DNA of 64,000 nucleotides, taken from NCBI GenBank assembly GCA_023159155.1, contig JAJNNX010000059.1, forward strand, positions 186,001 through 250,000. Reading direction: 5' to 3'. The translations under genes and the position numbers were made by a program. The notes below the pieces were generated by a model. It made no database searches. It saw only the letters and a program-made list of their open reading frames with translations, and was not told the origin of the DNA. Numbering within the stretch: position 1 is the stretch's first letter; every line of letters starts with the position of its first letter. This stretch comes from Ustulina deusta. Taxonomy: Eukaryota > Ascomycota > Sordariomycetes > Xylariales > Xylariaceae. Shown here one piece after another: positions 42,534 through 52,878 of this stretch.

Positions 42534-44258
42534 TGATAGTCATTCCCTCCCCTTATGTTTGATCCTGTTAGACTAGTACTTAGCGGTTCAGCAAGGGTGC
42601 CTCTATCAACTACGCCATACGAACTGGTACCTCTACCTATGTCTTATTGAATTAAAAACAATGTGTTTATATAACTAAATTGAATATAATGTCTATCTGC
42701 TCTTGCAGTAATGAATACCGATGAACTTACCAAACAGCGTTAGAGGCGCATTAGCCAAGACTTGCCTAAAAGAGTAAGTTTTAGTGCGACGCAATATGTA
42801 TAGATATGAGTCTTCTTTCAAAAGCTCAGCGTCCTTGCGCGCAAATGTACTAGTCGAGATAGATCTACGACATGTCGACCCGGAACATCGCCGTGACCTC
42901 ATCCTCTAATAGCAAAGGCGGGTGCTTCCGGGACTCGCAGCACAAAGACCCTCATGCCCGCTAAGATGATCTTTCAGGCCAACGGTATCTATCCCTGATG
43001 GACGCCGCGCTCTGATGGGAGCGTTTTGAAGAAGAGCATCTCAATCATCGCGCTTGGTCGTCCTGGAGGGCTTCCTAGCGACGCGTCCTACACTTCGATC
43101 TCGATGCTGGGGTACAGAATACGCAAGAAGAGAAAATCCCCAGGCGTGCGCTCGTGCCTTCCTAGTTGTGGGCTTTCATGTCTGGACCAATTCATATGCT
43201 GCCGCAATTGGAGGCCATTGAGTCGCCCGACGCGTTCAGGGCCGTCAAGGCTGCGGAGCTGTAAGAAGGGGCTCCATGTGAAGTTCCGGAAGTGCAGTCT
43301 ACTGACTTGGTCTCTGGGTTCTCGGGCTCAATCAGTAAACCGAAGATGAGTGTGAGCTACTATATAGTATCATTCTTCTTTTCGGGTTCAGAAGAGTCCA
43401 CGGAGCGTAGCGCAAAAACATATTTGAAATAGTATTGCATAGACGAACTTAGCTGCCATATAGACGGTACGGTGACAGGTGAAACGGAGATCAAGGCGAA
43501 TGAATGTTAGGAGATGGATTACTCTGGAATGTTGGGGTAGAGTTCGCCAGCGATGAAAGTCTTTTCCCGATGTTGGTGTAATACAAAGTGACGCAGTCTA
43601 AGCCCGTCGATTTCCTCGACCAAGACCTGTACACCTCTGTCGACGGGCCCATTCTGTGAGGCGGTGCCACAAATGAGACCGAGTTTTGCCGTCTTGGAAC
43701 GGTCTATGTCGGTTACAACACAAGCCGGAGGCAGTTCTGGTCAGCAATGTTGCGGTTCCCGCCCGTGGATGGGGTGAAGTGTGCACGAAATGATCATGTA
43801 CTGGGTCCAAATCCTAAGGACTAGAGCCTCATGCAGTCGGCTTTAGAGCAACTAAAAGCTGCGTTTAGTATCAAACAACGCTAGCCTAGCTATATACTAT
43901 CATATTCATGTTCATTCTTTATTAGGGCGACAGTACTGAGAACAAGCGCTGTACAATCCCGGTAAGCTTTTGTCATAAGTTAACAAGAGATAAATAACAG
44001 TGAGTGTCTGTGGGTATTTGCGTGACATGCCACCGACCTTGCCAAATGTTCTTGCCATAGGCAAAAGCTCACTACGCAAGCCCTAGGAGCGTCCACAATG
44101 CCACTGCTGATGCGTACCAGCCAGCTTCTTAGAACATATCGGGAAAGTGACTAAACGAAGACGTATGTGGTGAAGGAAATATAAAATCGCGTTTCAATCA
44201 GTTGAAGGTTCCAGCAGTGCCTTTTTAATCCTATACATCATGTGAAACCCCAGCGCTC
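42534..44258. other. Intergenic with possible gene debris
   Basis: About 1.7 kb without an intact gene. Minus-strand open stretches (42693-42902, ending near a GTAAGT; and about 43545-43780, reading LPPACVVTDIDRSKTAKL and FVLHQHREKTFIAGELYPN) look protein-like, but I cannot assign them or join them. They may be decayed genes. Confidence 0.45.
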
Positions 44259-45344
44259 TCATGTGAATTCGACCGGGCTTGCCTCTTTGGTATTGACTTT
44301 CAAGCTGAGGAGATCCGGCCGCGAGTAGTGGCCAACGACATCCAAGTTTTGCTTCGCACGCCACTTTTGCTGCATATCAAGGTCTGCGTACAGGACAACT
44401 TCCTTTCCTGGATCTGGAGCGTCGACAAGAGGCTCGCCCGTGGGCCCATAGATCATAGAGAATCCGCCACCGGGAGTTTTGATGAAAGAACACTGATCAA
44501 GCTTGATTTTCTCGCGGTTTTCTGAAGATAGCACTTGTGTGCAAACAACAGTAAAGCAAGCACCTTCCATAGACATTACCTGATTCAGTCTGTCAGACAT
44601 GGTGCTCGACATATGATACTCTATCTCGTCACATTCCTTAGGCAACAATGGCCAGCTCGCGATGTGTATATCGACGTCTTGCAAGTATTCGTAATACCGC
44701 AGCAAGGGCTGGGTGTGCTCCCAGCAATTCAGGCCTCCGATATTACCGAACGAGCTCTTAACTACTGTCTTGAGGGAGTCGGCCTGACTGTCGCCCCAGA
44801 TGCTTCGCTCGACATGAGTTGGCTTGATCTTGCGGCGATGATGAACAATATCACCGTTCTCATCGATGAAAGACTAGAGAGTGTCCAGTCGGTGAGCTTA
44901 CGGGGCAAGAAAACAAGAAAGTGGTTCCTCGTACCTGTGCGATATACAGGGAACCTCGATATCTTTCGCTGTAGCCTAGCACACAAAATAGGCCGGCATC
45001 TTTGACAGCTGCGCGAATACGATTCATCTCCTCAGAATCTCGCTCTAAGGAGTTGCGAAAATACTCGTCCATGAAACTAACATTGTCAACCACAGACTGA
45101 GTCCAGATGCTCCTAGGTGCCATTAGTAGACCATAAAACAAAACAGGTCATGTATCGCATCTCATCACCCATACCAGGGGTAGCCAGGGATGAACACTTC
45201 AGGGAATCCCACGACATTCGCACCATTACTGCCAGCTTCTGCGATCAAGCGGATGGTCTTGTCAACGCTCTTTTGTAGATCATTCCATTCGGGTTCAGCT
45301 TGAACAGCCGCCACACGAATGTTTTTGGGTGAGCTGCTCGACAT
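44259..45344 (-). CDS. Nitrilase-superfamily enzyme (aliphatic nitrilase/cyanide hydratase type)
   Basis: Three minus-strand exons, 45344-45175, 45112-44935 and 44873-44259, giving 320 residues; intron 1 splits a Trp codon and all phases close. The carbon-nitrogen hydrolase triad is complete: Glu in [14 protein letters not shown] (exon 1), Lys in [13 protein letters not shown] and Cys in [16 protein letters not shown] (exon 3). The alpha-beta-beta-alpha fold is otherwise normal, with [15 protein letters not shown] at the start and [14 protein letters not shown] near the end. Family members hydrolyse nitriles to acids and ammonia or hydrate cyanide to formamide, usually as helical oligomers. 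The CWEHTQP form is that of true fungal nitrilases. The C-terminus is shorter than in cyanide hydratases of about 350-370 residues, so aliphatic nitrilase is favoured. No signal peptide; cytosolic. Confidence 0.92.
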
Positions 45345-46034
45345 GTTGGAGAAGGTGAGAGTGGCAAACCAATAATGGTTCTAGAGGTAAATGCCGGTAC
45401 GAATGTTGGTGGTTTTTCTAAAACGCGGGGGCTATGACCAATTTGTATAGCACGCTGTCACGCAGCCAAGACCACCAAGATCCTGTGCCAATGGCTACGC
45501 GTCCGCGGAGATAAAGAAACAGAGGCTATTGGAAGGATGGGGGAGGGAGGGTCGGCCACCTGCAAGACCACTGGAAAGAACCGGGTTATAGCCTAGACCC
45601 CTCGGACGGAAATCGGCATTGGAGATCTTGACCAAAAGGAAAAAGAAATCAAGGGCCTCGAGATCGAGAGAGAATTATTCCTTGGGTCGTATGTTGATGA
45701 CGCAAAGATGTCTACTACACATTGTGGCTGGAGGTTGAAAATCTGGGCCAGGAATCTTGTTCAGCAGCCATCAGATAATACTTGACATTCATCGAATGCG
45801 TCGACAATAATAAAAAGTCAAGAATATATAGCAGCCAGGGAATAAAGAGACATCAACATTTCATCGAATGATAGCTTGGTTTTTCGTGGCTCCTTTAAGT
45901 AAACAAGTTAGCATCACTAATCAAAAGTATTCTTTTAACTTACCTTTAAAAGCACTGCTTTTAGAAACATGATATCTTTTCTTTATAAGATCATTTATGG
46001 TGAGGGGTGATTAGTCAAATACTGCTATAAGCAT
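45345..46034. other. Intergenic
   Basis: About 0.7 kb between two minus-strand genes. Purine-rich and AT-rich; promoter of the nitrilase gene and 3' end of the HET gene. No other gene seen. Confidence 0.6.
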
Positions 46035-48080
46035 TCAAACCAAGACAAACTCCTCTACGTTGCGACTTTGCTCAAGACTCCCTGCTTCACCGTGCATGAG
46101 ACCATGCGCATAACACTCTCCAATGAACTTGAATTGACCATTTCGAAGTCGCCGTATTATATAAGGTGTCCTGCCTCCGTGTATGATCACTAGTAGATCA
46201 CCTCTGCGAGCTAACGACGGACAAAGCCCGACGATCCCGCGGTTCCGAGTGGTGTACAATCGACGCCCCCATGCCGCGTAGACATGTGCTTGTATGAAGC
46301 CCGAAGCCTCACCCATCTCTCCGGCCCCGAGCTGCTCGTAAGCTGATAAGATTTTATCGAAATCCATTCTTGTAGCAGTGGACCAAACTTTGCACCACAG
46401 CTTATAACTCCGCTTCATCGGTGTAAGCTCTGTACCAAGGAACCCCGCTACCAGGGTGCAAACATAAGCATCATAGCGAGCATCCTTGGTCGCAAACATA
46501 GTACCATAATGCATCGCCAGCCAGCGCCATTGTGCAATCCGCTGCAGCATCCTCCTTACGGCAATTGCTTTTTGCATCTGATCCAGCATTTTAATTCGGG
46601 TCTTAAGGTGTTGCTGTTTCGGAGCACCCGGAAAAGGCACCCGTTCTAGAAACAAGTTTCCTATATGCTCCAACGTGTCGAGTATATAACCATGAAGGTG
46701 CAGGTGACGGCCGAGGGAACTCAAACCACTATACACTGCAGCATCTCCAGAAGCATTCCATTTCTTAGTCTCGTAACTTCCCATTTCACCACCGGAGTAT
46801 ATTGGAAATGATCTTGACCCATGACGGACCTCCCAGTCTGGAACCCATGATGGGAGATCTGTTTGCAGGCGAAACGACTGATCTTCAACATAATTCAGAA
46901 GCATAGTTGCCCCCCCTTGGTCCACAACAAATTTAGCGACTCGCATGTAGGTATTGGTCGTAGATTCGTCGTAATTAACTTCAAAACTATCGGCTGAGAG
47001 ACCAAGAAGCGCGTACACTTTGTCATGATCAAGTGTAGCCAGTGCTTGCCTCCCTATGGCCAAAGCGTGTAAGATCGTTGGAGCTGGTCCAACGCTTTTG
47101 AAAGTGGCTCTAAAATTAGCAAGCTGAATACTGCGCGACGGGTCGAGGACCATTTGAAACCGTCTAGTACCAACGAGCGCATTAGCCGAAGCCTCAGCGA
47201 AAGACTGCCATGACCATGGCTCTCCATTTAGGAGTATTACAATGTCCCGTGCCATGATTATTTCTTGGATGATCCAGACGCGGTAAAACCATGGATTGGA
47301 ATACAGCTCGCCCAACTCTCGCCAGACGTCCTCTTTCCCGGGGGGCACCATAGTTTGATTTGCAAAACCAGCTATGGAATTGAATAAGGCCAACGCTTCG
47401 GTAGATAGATTGAGAGCAGCCCCAAGCCAGATAGTCGTCTTTTGTGATGCCATGTAGATCTTTGGCATTAACGCAACCTGTTCAGCCCTTTCGGTCATAT
47501 CTGCTTGGTTGATGGATATAGCATCGATCCAGAAAATGCGCTCCTTTTTCTCGAGTCGCAGTGCATATAACGCATCATGAAGGTTCTTTCTAACCATGAG
47601 AAACCTTCCTTGATCGTCCAACACTTGCTCAACATCGAGCGAACCCCAAACATACGATAGGGTCTCGAATGGCTGGGCATTGGGTAATATTTCCGTAGAT
47701 ATCCGGATACAAAGATGAGAATCTTTCGCACCCGGCAGTATGTGAATCAGACGAATGTGGGTGTCCGACGGAAGAGTCTGGTATCTGAACTCGTTGGCTC
47801 CGGGAACTCGAGGTACTTTGCTCGGCTCGCACTTCGTAGGTGACTCGTCAAACCCGCACGGGTCATAATATCGCCTCCATTTTCGAATCCCCCATGCGGG
47901 CAAAATGAAGAGCCATAAATCCATATACCATTGAGATATGAGCTGGCTGAGAGGAGATGCCCTCCACAACGTATGGATCCGCAGTATAGGGCCCCCTTGC
48001 GCTAGAGCCTGCCTTCGCCAGAATTCGTCCTCTTCTATAGAAGAATGGAAACACTTAAATTTGAGGTGTCGAGACTTCAT
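46035..48080 (-). CDS. HET-domain (heterokaryon incompatibility) protein
   Basis: A single-exon gene of 681 residues. The HET domain spans about residues 135-290. Its three conserved blocks are FETLSYVWGSLDVEQVL; then RIFWIDAISINQADMTER, QVALMPKIY and TIWLGAALNLSTEAL; and NPWFYRVWIIQEIIMARDIV. Before it lies a 130-residue leader with one hydrophobic stretch (WYMDLWLFILPAWGI), which could be a membrane segment. After it come the usual AL..DKVYALLGLS and LPSWVPDWEV segments and a C-terminal part of unknown fold ending with GIVGLCPSLARRGDLLVIIH, a pattern common at HET protein ends. Family knowledge: HET proteins trigger cell death upon non-self recognition after hyphal fusion. The gene is intact, without stops or frameshifts. 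Confidence 0.9.
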   Translation of the reverse strand: MKSRHLKFKCFHSSIEEDEFWRRQALAQGGPILRIHTLWRASPLSQLISQWYMDLWLFILPAWGIRKWRRYYDPCGFDESPTKCEPSKVPRVPGANEFRYQTLPSDTHIRLIHILPGAKDSHLCIRISTEILPNAQPFETLSYVWGSLDVEQVLDDQGRFLMVRKNLHDALYALRLEKKERIFWIDAISINQADMTERAEQVALMPKIYMASQKTTIWLGAALNLSTEALALFNSIAGFANQTMVPPGKEDVWRELGELYSNPWFYRVWIIQEIIMARDIVILLNGEPWSWQSFAEASANALVGTRRFQMVLDPSRSIQLANFRATFKSVGPAPTILHALAIGRQALATLDHDKVYALLGLSADSFEVNYDESTTNTYMRVAKFVVDQGGATMLLNYVEDQSFRLQTDLPSWVPDWEVRHGSRSFPIYSGGEMGSYETKKWNASGDAAVYSGLSSLGRHLHLHGYILDTLEHIGNLFLERVPFPGAPKQQHLKTRIKMLDQMQKAIAVRRMLQRIAQWRWLAMHYGTMFATKDARYDAYVCTLVAGFLGTELTPMKRSYKLWCKVWSTATRMDFDKILSAYEQLGAGEMGEASGFIQAHVYAAWGRRLYTTRNRGIVGLCPSLARRGDLLVIIHGGRTPYIIRRLRNGQFKFIGECYAHGLMHGEAGSLEQSRNVEEFVLV

Positions 48081-48807
48081 GATGGAAAAATTATAGCATT
48101 GTAGGACAGTACTTACGTACCTACTCTCAAGAGCAAAATCTGTTGTGATTTTGTTAAACAGATAAAACTACCCCTTTGACAACCCATTCGGCACCTTTCA
48201 ATATTGGGTGTTTCTAGTTATGCAAGTAGACCCGCTGTCCCACTTTCTTAAGCCACGGTGCCGAATCGGACGACATCCCTTTGAAGGGATACCGAGGTGG
48301 AAGTTCCATATCTGGTATCTAAATTTAGATAAGTACCTACTTACTTAGCCTCGGGCGGCTATGTTGTGGCTGGGTTCTATATGAGCAAGGTTGGATTTGC
48401 AGTGGGTCCCACACTAGATCTGCTGTAGTCAGCTGGAGTTGTGCCATAGTGAGTTGTCTTTTTGCTATGGTCCCGAAGGACATGGGTGCTTTACTTTAAC
48501 GGGCCTATGAGTTCCATTCCCAACCCCACAGAGTCAGGTGTGTGTTATCTGCGTGTCATAGATAGCTCGTGGTGAGCATGGGAGTGTGACGTCATACCCC
48601 CTCCTCCTCTGGAAGGCCAGTCCCAGGCAATATAATAAATCAAGCAATTGTATTAAAGCTCCCGAATTCACTTCATCCTTTCAGTTCCTGAGAAAATACT
48701 AAGACTGTTTTGATCTAAGATAACAACTCGCTCCGACATCATACCCGCCATACATACTCCCATCAAATAACTCAAACCCTTGAACATAAGCCCCGTCGAA
48801 TTCCAAC
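48081..48807. other. Intergenic, divergent promoters
   Basis: About 0.7 kb between the HET gene and the glycine-zipper-like gene. It includes the CRE palindrome at 48587-48594 and a TATAATAAA element near 48632. Confidence 0.55.
48587..48594. promoter_or_regulatory. Perfect CRE palindrome TGACGTCA
   Basis: A full 8-base cyclic-AMP response element 214 bases before the ATG of the small glycine-rich gene, followed by a TATA-like element about 40 bases on. In filamentous fungi this site is bound by Atf1/AtfA-type bZIP factors under stress. Its role here is inferred. Confidence 0.5.
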
Positions 48808-49077
48808 ATGCCTCTCGAGAACAATAACGACAAGGGTGTCACCGGCGCTGCCAAGTTCGTCACTAGCACGCTAGGAAATGCCGTCGGCGGCGTGGGCCGC
48901 ACGGTGGGCAACGCCACAGGTGCCGCAGGTCGAGGCATCGGCGACACCATCACGAGCACCACGGGTTCAGCCGGCAAGCCAGTCGGGGACGCCATCAGTA
49001 GCGTTGGCACCGGCGTAGAGAATGGCGCTAACGGCGTCGCAAAAGGCGTGGAGAACGCAGGCCGATGGAAATCATAG
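48808..49077 (+). CDS. Small glycine-zipper-like protein
   Basis: A single-exon gene of 89 residues. After a short polar start (MPLENNNDKG), the rest is a run of Gly, Ala, Val, Thr and Ser with glycines spaced about four residues apart: GNAVGGVGRTVGNATG, GIGDTITSTTGSAGKPVGDA, VGTGVENGANGVAKGVENAG. There are no cysteines, no signal peptide and almost no aromatic residues except the terminal RWKS. Related short proteins occur widely in Pezizomycotina and are uncharacterised; the glycine spacing suggests helix packing or membrane association, and a stress role is plausible given the upstream CRE. The compositional bias makes homology hard to judge. Codon use is GC-ending and consistent with a real, well-expressed gene. 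Confidence 0.7.
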   Translation: MPLENNNDKGVTGAAKFVTSTLGNAVGGVGRTVGNATGAAGRGIGDTITSTTGSAGKPVGDAISSVGTGVENGANGVAKGVENAGRWKS

Positions 49078-49671
49078 GTTCTAGGCCTTCACGGCGATGC
49101 GAACGGCAGAGTGGATAAGCTTACGAATGGGCTGGAAGAAATGAACGCTGTATGACGATATTGTACGAAACCGGGACACATGAGGAGATAAAAACATTAT
49201 CCATACTATCTATACCTTGAACCACGCTCTTTACAAGAATTCACAAATTCAAAATGGGATTCCGTCCTTGATAGTGTGTCGCTTGAATTGAGTTGTAATA
49301 CGATGGTATTATGAGTCGGCAAGTTCCTAGGCTCTGCTCAGCATGTGTCTCGGGTTCTCCCGGCGCGTAGCTGTGTTTCAATTTTGATTTTTGCTGAATT
49401 TCCTGGAGTGCACACCTCTAGTTCAAAGTGTCATTCTCACGCTCCAGTCTGGATCGACCTAGCTCGCTTCAACGTTGCGGAGGGCGCCGAAGCGGGGTTA
49501 TGCGAATCAGTGACATCGAAACAATAATGGCGCCCAAGCTGGAACGGCATATATAAGTAGGTAGTTGATACCCCGAGTTACACAACTTTTTCTACCCGAC
49601 AGACTCGATACTTACTTAATAGCGGTTTCCCTAATACTGATTCTCCAGTCCAACTCGCGCCGTCTTCAACA
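49078..49671. other. Intergenic
   Basis: About 0.6 kb between two plus-strand genes. It holds the probable 3' untranslated region of the first and promoter of the second, with TAAGTAGGTAG microrepeats near 49553. No gene seen. Confidence 0.55.
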
Positions 49672-50400
49672 ATGGTCTCACCAGCATATGATTCCGACCC
49701 GATAGCTCTCCTGAAAGCTCTTCTCGCCACCATCGAGGACGAGGTGATCCCGCTGACCTCGAAGGGGGTCTCATCCGGCAACAAGCTCTTCGGCGCCGCG
49801 ATCCTCTCCAAAGCCGGGCTGGTGCCTCAGACGGTGTCGACGAACAACGAGACGGCATCGCCGCTCCTCCACGGCGAGATCAACTGCATCCAGCAATTCT
49901 TCGCGCAGACGTCCTTCGCGGCCGCACCGGGCGAGCCGGCGTCGTCGCAGCGGCCGAACCCGCGGGACTGCGTGTTCCTCGCGACGCACGAGCCGTGCAG
50001 TCTGTGTCTCTCGGGGATCACGTGGAGCGGGTTCGACAACTTCTTCTACCTGTTCACGTACGAAGACAGCCGCGATCTGTTCTCCATCCCGTACGACATC
50101 GACATCTTGCAGGAGGTCTTCCGAGTCCCGGCGGTGGCTCATGCGTCTTCTGAGGGGGGGACAACGAGGGGAGTGGAAGAAGATCTGGATGCCAGGCCGC
50201 TGTATAACCGGCGGAATAAGTTCTTCACGGCGCGCAGCTTCGAGGACCTAGCTCGCGAGATCGCGGAGAGATATGGGGAGGCGGAGGGGAAGAAGTGGAG
50301 GGACGAGATCGGGAGGGTGAAGGCGCGGTATGGGGGGTTGAGCGATGCGTATCAGAAGAGCAAGATGGACTGTGCCGAAAGTGCGAGCTTTTGGAAATGA
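49672..50400 (+). CDS. Cytidine deaminase-fold zinc protein (CMP/dCMP deaminase-like)
   Basis: A single-exon gene of 242 residues. The zinc site of the cytidine/deoxycytidylate deaminase superfamily is complete: the HxE part in LLHGEINCIQQFF (about residues 66-71) and the PCxxC part in THEPCSLCLSGITWSGF (about residues 106-112). Glu of HGE is the proton shuttle. An upstream helix and LFGAAILSK strand fit the fold, as does the FDNFFYLFTYEDSRDLF strand-helix that follows. Substrate is unknown: free base, nucleoside, nucleotide or RNA. The CSLCLSGI form resembles guanine-deaminase-like fungal homologues. The gene core is distinctly GC-rich (positions 49740-50040) against AT-rich flanks. No signal peptide, so probably cytosolic. 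It is not evidently linked to neighbours. Confidence 0.85.
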   Translation: MVSPAYDSDPIALLKALLATIEDEVIPLTSKGVSSGNKLFGAAILSKAGLVPQTVSTNNETASPLLHGEINCIQQFFAQTSFAAAPGEPASSQRPNPRDCVFLATHEPCSLCLSGITWSGFDNFFYLFTYEDSRDLFSIPYDIDILQEVFRVPAVAHASSEGGTTRGVEEDLDARPLYNRRNKFFTARSFEDLAREIAERYGEAEGKKWRDEIGRVKARYGGLSDAYQKSKMDCAESASFWK

Positions 50401-51694
50401 AGAGTACTGGAAACTGTTTCACTAACGGTGTATCGGCAAGGAGAGCCGGTCTGGTCAAATTCATCATGGTACCCTTTCTGGGACACAGTCATCGACGAGT
50501 AGACGTGCACTATTTACAAGGGGGCCTATTCGAGCCTGAGATTGTCGTTCTTGTACTTATCTTCATTACTGTCCGCTACAATGGGCTAGGATACACGGGG
50601 CGACGACTTCGTTGTAGTAGGGCGCTGGGCAGGTAATGGGTATCCGGACAGGAATCATGTGATAGTGCAAGTTATGCATCACCAAGCCTGGCAATTCTAT
50701 AGACGAAATTCCGATGGTATTTCCGCTTGTGGATGGAGTGGCGGGGCAGAGAATAAGGAACTTCAGATATATGATGATAAGCCTTGAGTTGGTTTGGGAT
50801 GTTACCACTGTTGGCATGGTGAAGCGTCCGGGTTGGAAAACATTGGCAACCTCCAAACCATCATTTTGTTGTATTCCGTCCATTCGGGGTGGATATCCAA
50901 AGATCACTTGCGTTCCGTGAATAATACTGCATATATGAGGCTCCGTACAGATAGGCGCTATTTAAGAATCTAGCGTTGGTAATTATCATTTACGGGAGAC
51001 AATCTCAAGGGTTTCCAGAATTTGTGAAGACAACAAGGCTAGAAACTCCTAATTGGGAAACTAATGCTCTCCGAGATACGTCAAATAGGGACATAAGAGA
51101 CTCCAGCGTACTGACCAAGCCACAAAAATTTGAAAATTTTCATCTTGCCGCCATCGTTTGTGATTTGGGGTTTGACAGAAACGATGGCACAACCCATGAC
51201 ATTCGGCAATTTTTGGGTGTCTTGATTTGTGTGCATTTTTATCGTATGCGTGTGACTTGAGATGGATATCTGAAGAGAATAATTAGGAGGTTTTAAGCGT
51301 AGCAAGTAAGAGAACGAGTATGTATGATGTTTGTTTATATTGGGTTCATTGATTTTGGCAGAGAAGGTGGAGCAGTCGAGATCAGAAGAGCAGAAGCCTA
51401 GTAGAAAAGCACCGAGGCTCTTCGTGGCGAATTAGCAAAAACACGCTTGCCAAATGTAGAGGGCAAATTAAAAGGCAAATAATCTTTCTGGAAAGTAAGT
51501 TTCAGCGGCTGGGGCCTTACTTAAAAGCGTTCAGAGCGTTGGACTGGATGAAAAGGCGAACATAGAGCCAAATAGATTCAACAAATTTCTAGCAATTCAC
51601 AGGTAATGAACACAGGTTTTACTTTGGATCCATAGACAGTTATCAGCAATTCTCCTTGTTTCTACGTCCCATCTTCACCAGACTATAATCAATT
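50401..51694. other. Intergenic
   Basis: About 1.3 kb without a supported gene. Frames up to 113 codons on both strands near 50295-50907 overlap the deaminase end or one another and look like noise. Confidence 0.5.
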
Positions 51695-52726
51695 CTAGAG
51701 GGAGCTCTGATTAGTCCGTTGCTCGTCGACACAAATATGTGGCGTGGTATCTTCCGAGCAGGATACCCCTTCTAGTTCTCCTTGCCGCTTTGGATCTTGG
51801 GATCTGGCAATGTTGAGTGCCCATGAAGCCGATTTTGAGCCTGACGAGTTTACCGAAGGTGGGCTCGATCGGTCTAGTATCTGTTGTAATAATTCTCGGC
51901 TCGAGCGCTTCCGCCCCCTATTTCCTTCTTGCGGTCTCTCCGTCCACGAGAGTTCGGCCGGTCGATCTCTTCGAATGCACTCAGGCGTGTGGTCCGAAAG
52001 AGGCATGAAACTATAACGACGTAATCTGTCAAGGAGATTCTCGGATATATCTTGGCGCTGATCATGGGGGTTTCTGACTCTAATTCGTTTGTGACATGCG
52101 ACTCCAATCGAGCGGCCGAGGTTTTTTCTACAGTCTTCCTCACCCTCACCAGCCTGGGACGGCCACTGATTCTCGTACTCATGAATGTGTGACTGATAGT
52201 ATTGGAACTGGACTTGAGACGGTGGTGCTGAATTTGATTGAGGATTTTCCTCGAGAATCGGTAGCGGGTTGTGGATGAAAATTCCACTATGAGCGTCGAC
52301 ACCATGATTATAGAGGTCTGCAACCATTTCTCGGCGTTCAGCTGATCTGTCGTTTTCTATAGCATCAAGTAAACCTAGTGGTGTCAGCCAATCATTCGTG
52401 CACGATCTCGATATAAGCCTTGGGAAGGAAGTTATTGGGGTTGTGGAGGCTATGTGGTTAAATTCAGCGTTAAAGAGGCGTTGGGAGATTGGTTCGGATG
52501 TGGACCGTTGTCCAGGTTGTCGAAACCGCTTTTCAAAGGGAGTCAAATCCTCGCGAGGTGGACTGATCCGGAAACGCCCTCTTCGCACAACTCGGCGAGA
52601 TTGTGGCCATGAGAGATGGCGACTTTGAGGGTTGTGTAGAGGTAAGCACTTTGGGATTTCTTGAGACTCTGCTCCTGAGTTGTCGGCTTCAGTAGCGTCG
52701 CCATGGGAGTCATTCCGAAGAAACAA
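51695..52726 (-). CDS. Hypothetical protein, possibly 3' part of a larger gene
   Basis: An open frame of about 343 codons on the minus strand whose first codon at 52726 is TTG, so the true beginning must lie upstream. In-frame sequence is open back to a TAG at about 52742, which is also a usable AG acceptor. The predicted protein is polar and Arg/Ser/Pro-rich (RRVVRRGRFRISPPREDLTP, ERPQEGNRGRKRSSRELLQQ) with no known domain, signal peptide or membrane segment. It might be the second exon of a gene beginning in the frame at 53754, but no ordinary GT-AG pair joins the two in phase. It could equally be an orphan gene or chance frame; length argues against chance. Confidence 0.4.
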   Translation of the reverse strand: MFLRNDSHGDATEADNSGAESQEIPKCLPLHNPQSRHLSWPQSRRVVRRGRFRISPPREDLTPFEKRFRQPGQRSTSEPISQRLFNAEFNHIASTTPITSFPRLISRSCTNDWLTPLGLLDAIENDRSAERREMVADLYNHGVDAHSGIFIHNPLPILEENPQSNSAPPSQVQFQYYQSHIHEYENQWPSQAGEGEEDCRKNLGRSIGVACHKRIRVRNPHDQRQDISENLLDRLRRYSFMPLSDHTPECIRRDRPAELSWTERPQEGNRGRKRSSRELLQQILDRSSPPSVNSSGSKSASWALNIARSQDPKRQGELEGVSCSEDTTPHICVDEQRTNQSSL

Positions 52727-52878
52727 GTCCGAGAATAGTTCCTAATTAATTTCCGTAATGCTCTGACGAGATACTGCACGAAATCTGGGGTTAGTAGCTG
52801 CCATGTATAGTAAATCTTATACTTTGTTTCTGAACCACAAGGTGAAAAGGGAACTTGAAGACAACATAAAGAAGAATA

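Noticed and set aside
821..42540. CGCGCAAYAATRAT-like strings near 825, 1767 and 42518 as a repeat family
   Set aside because: Shared identity is only about 14 bases with weak flanking similarity, which is expected by chance in a 64 kb window.
49771..50142. 123-codon minus-strand frame in the deaminase gene
   Set aside because: Antisense shadow of GC-rich coding sequence; Arg/Glu-rich noise.
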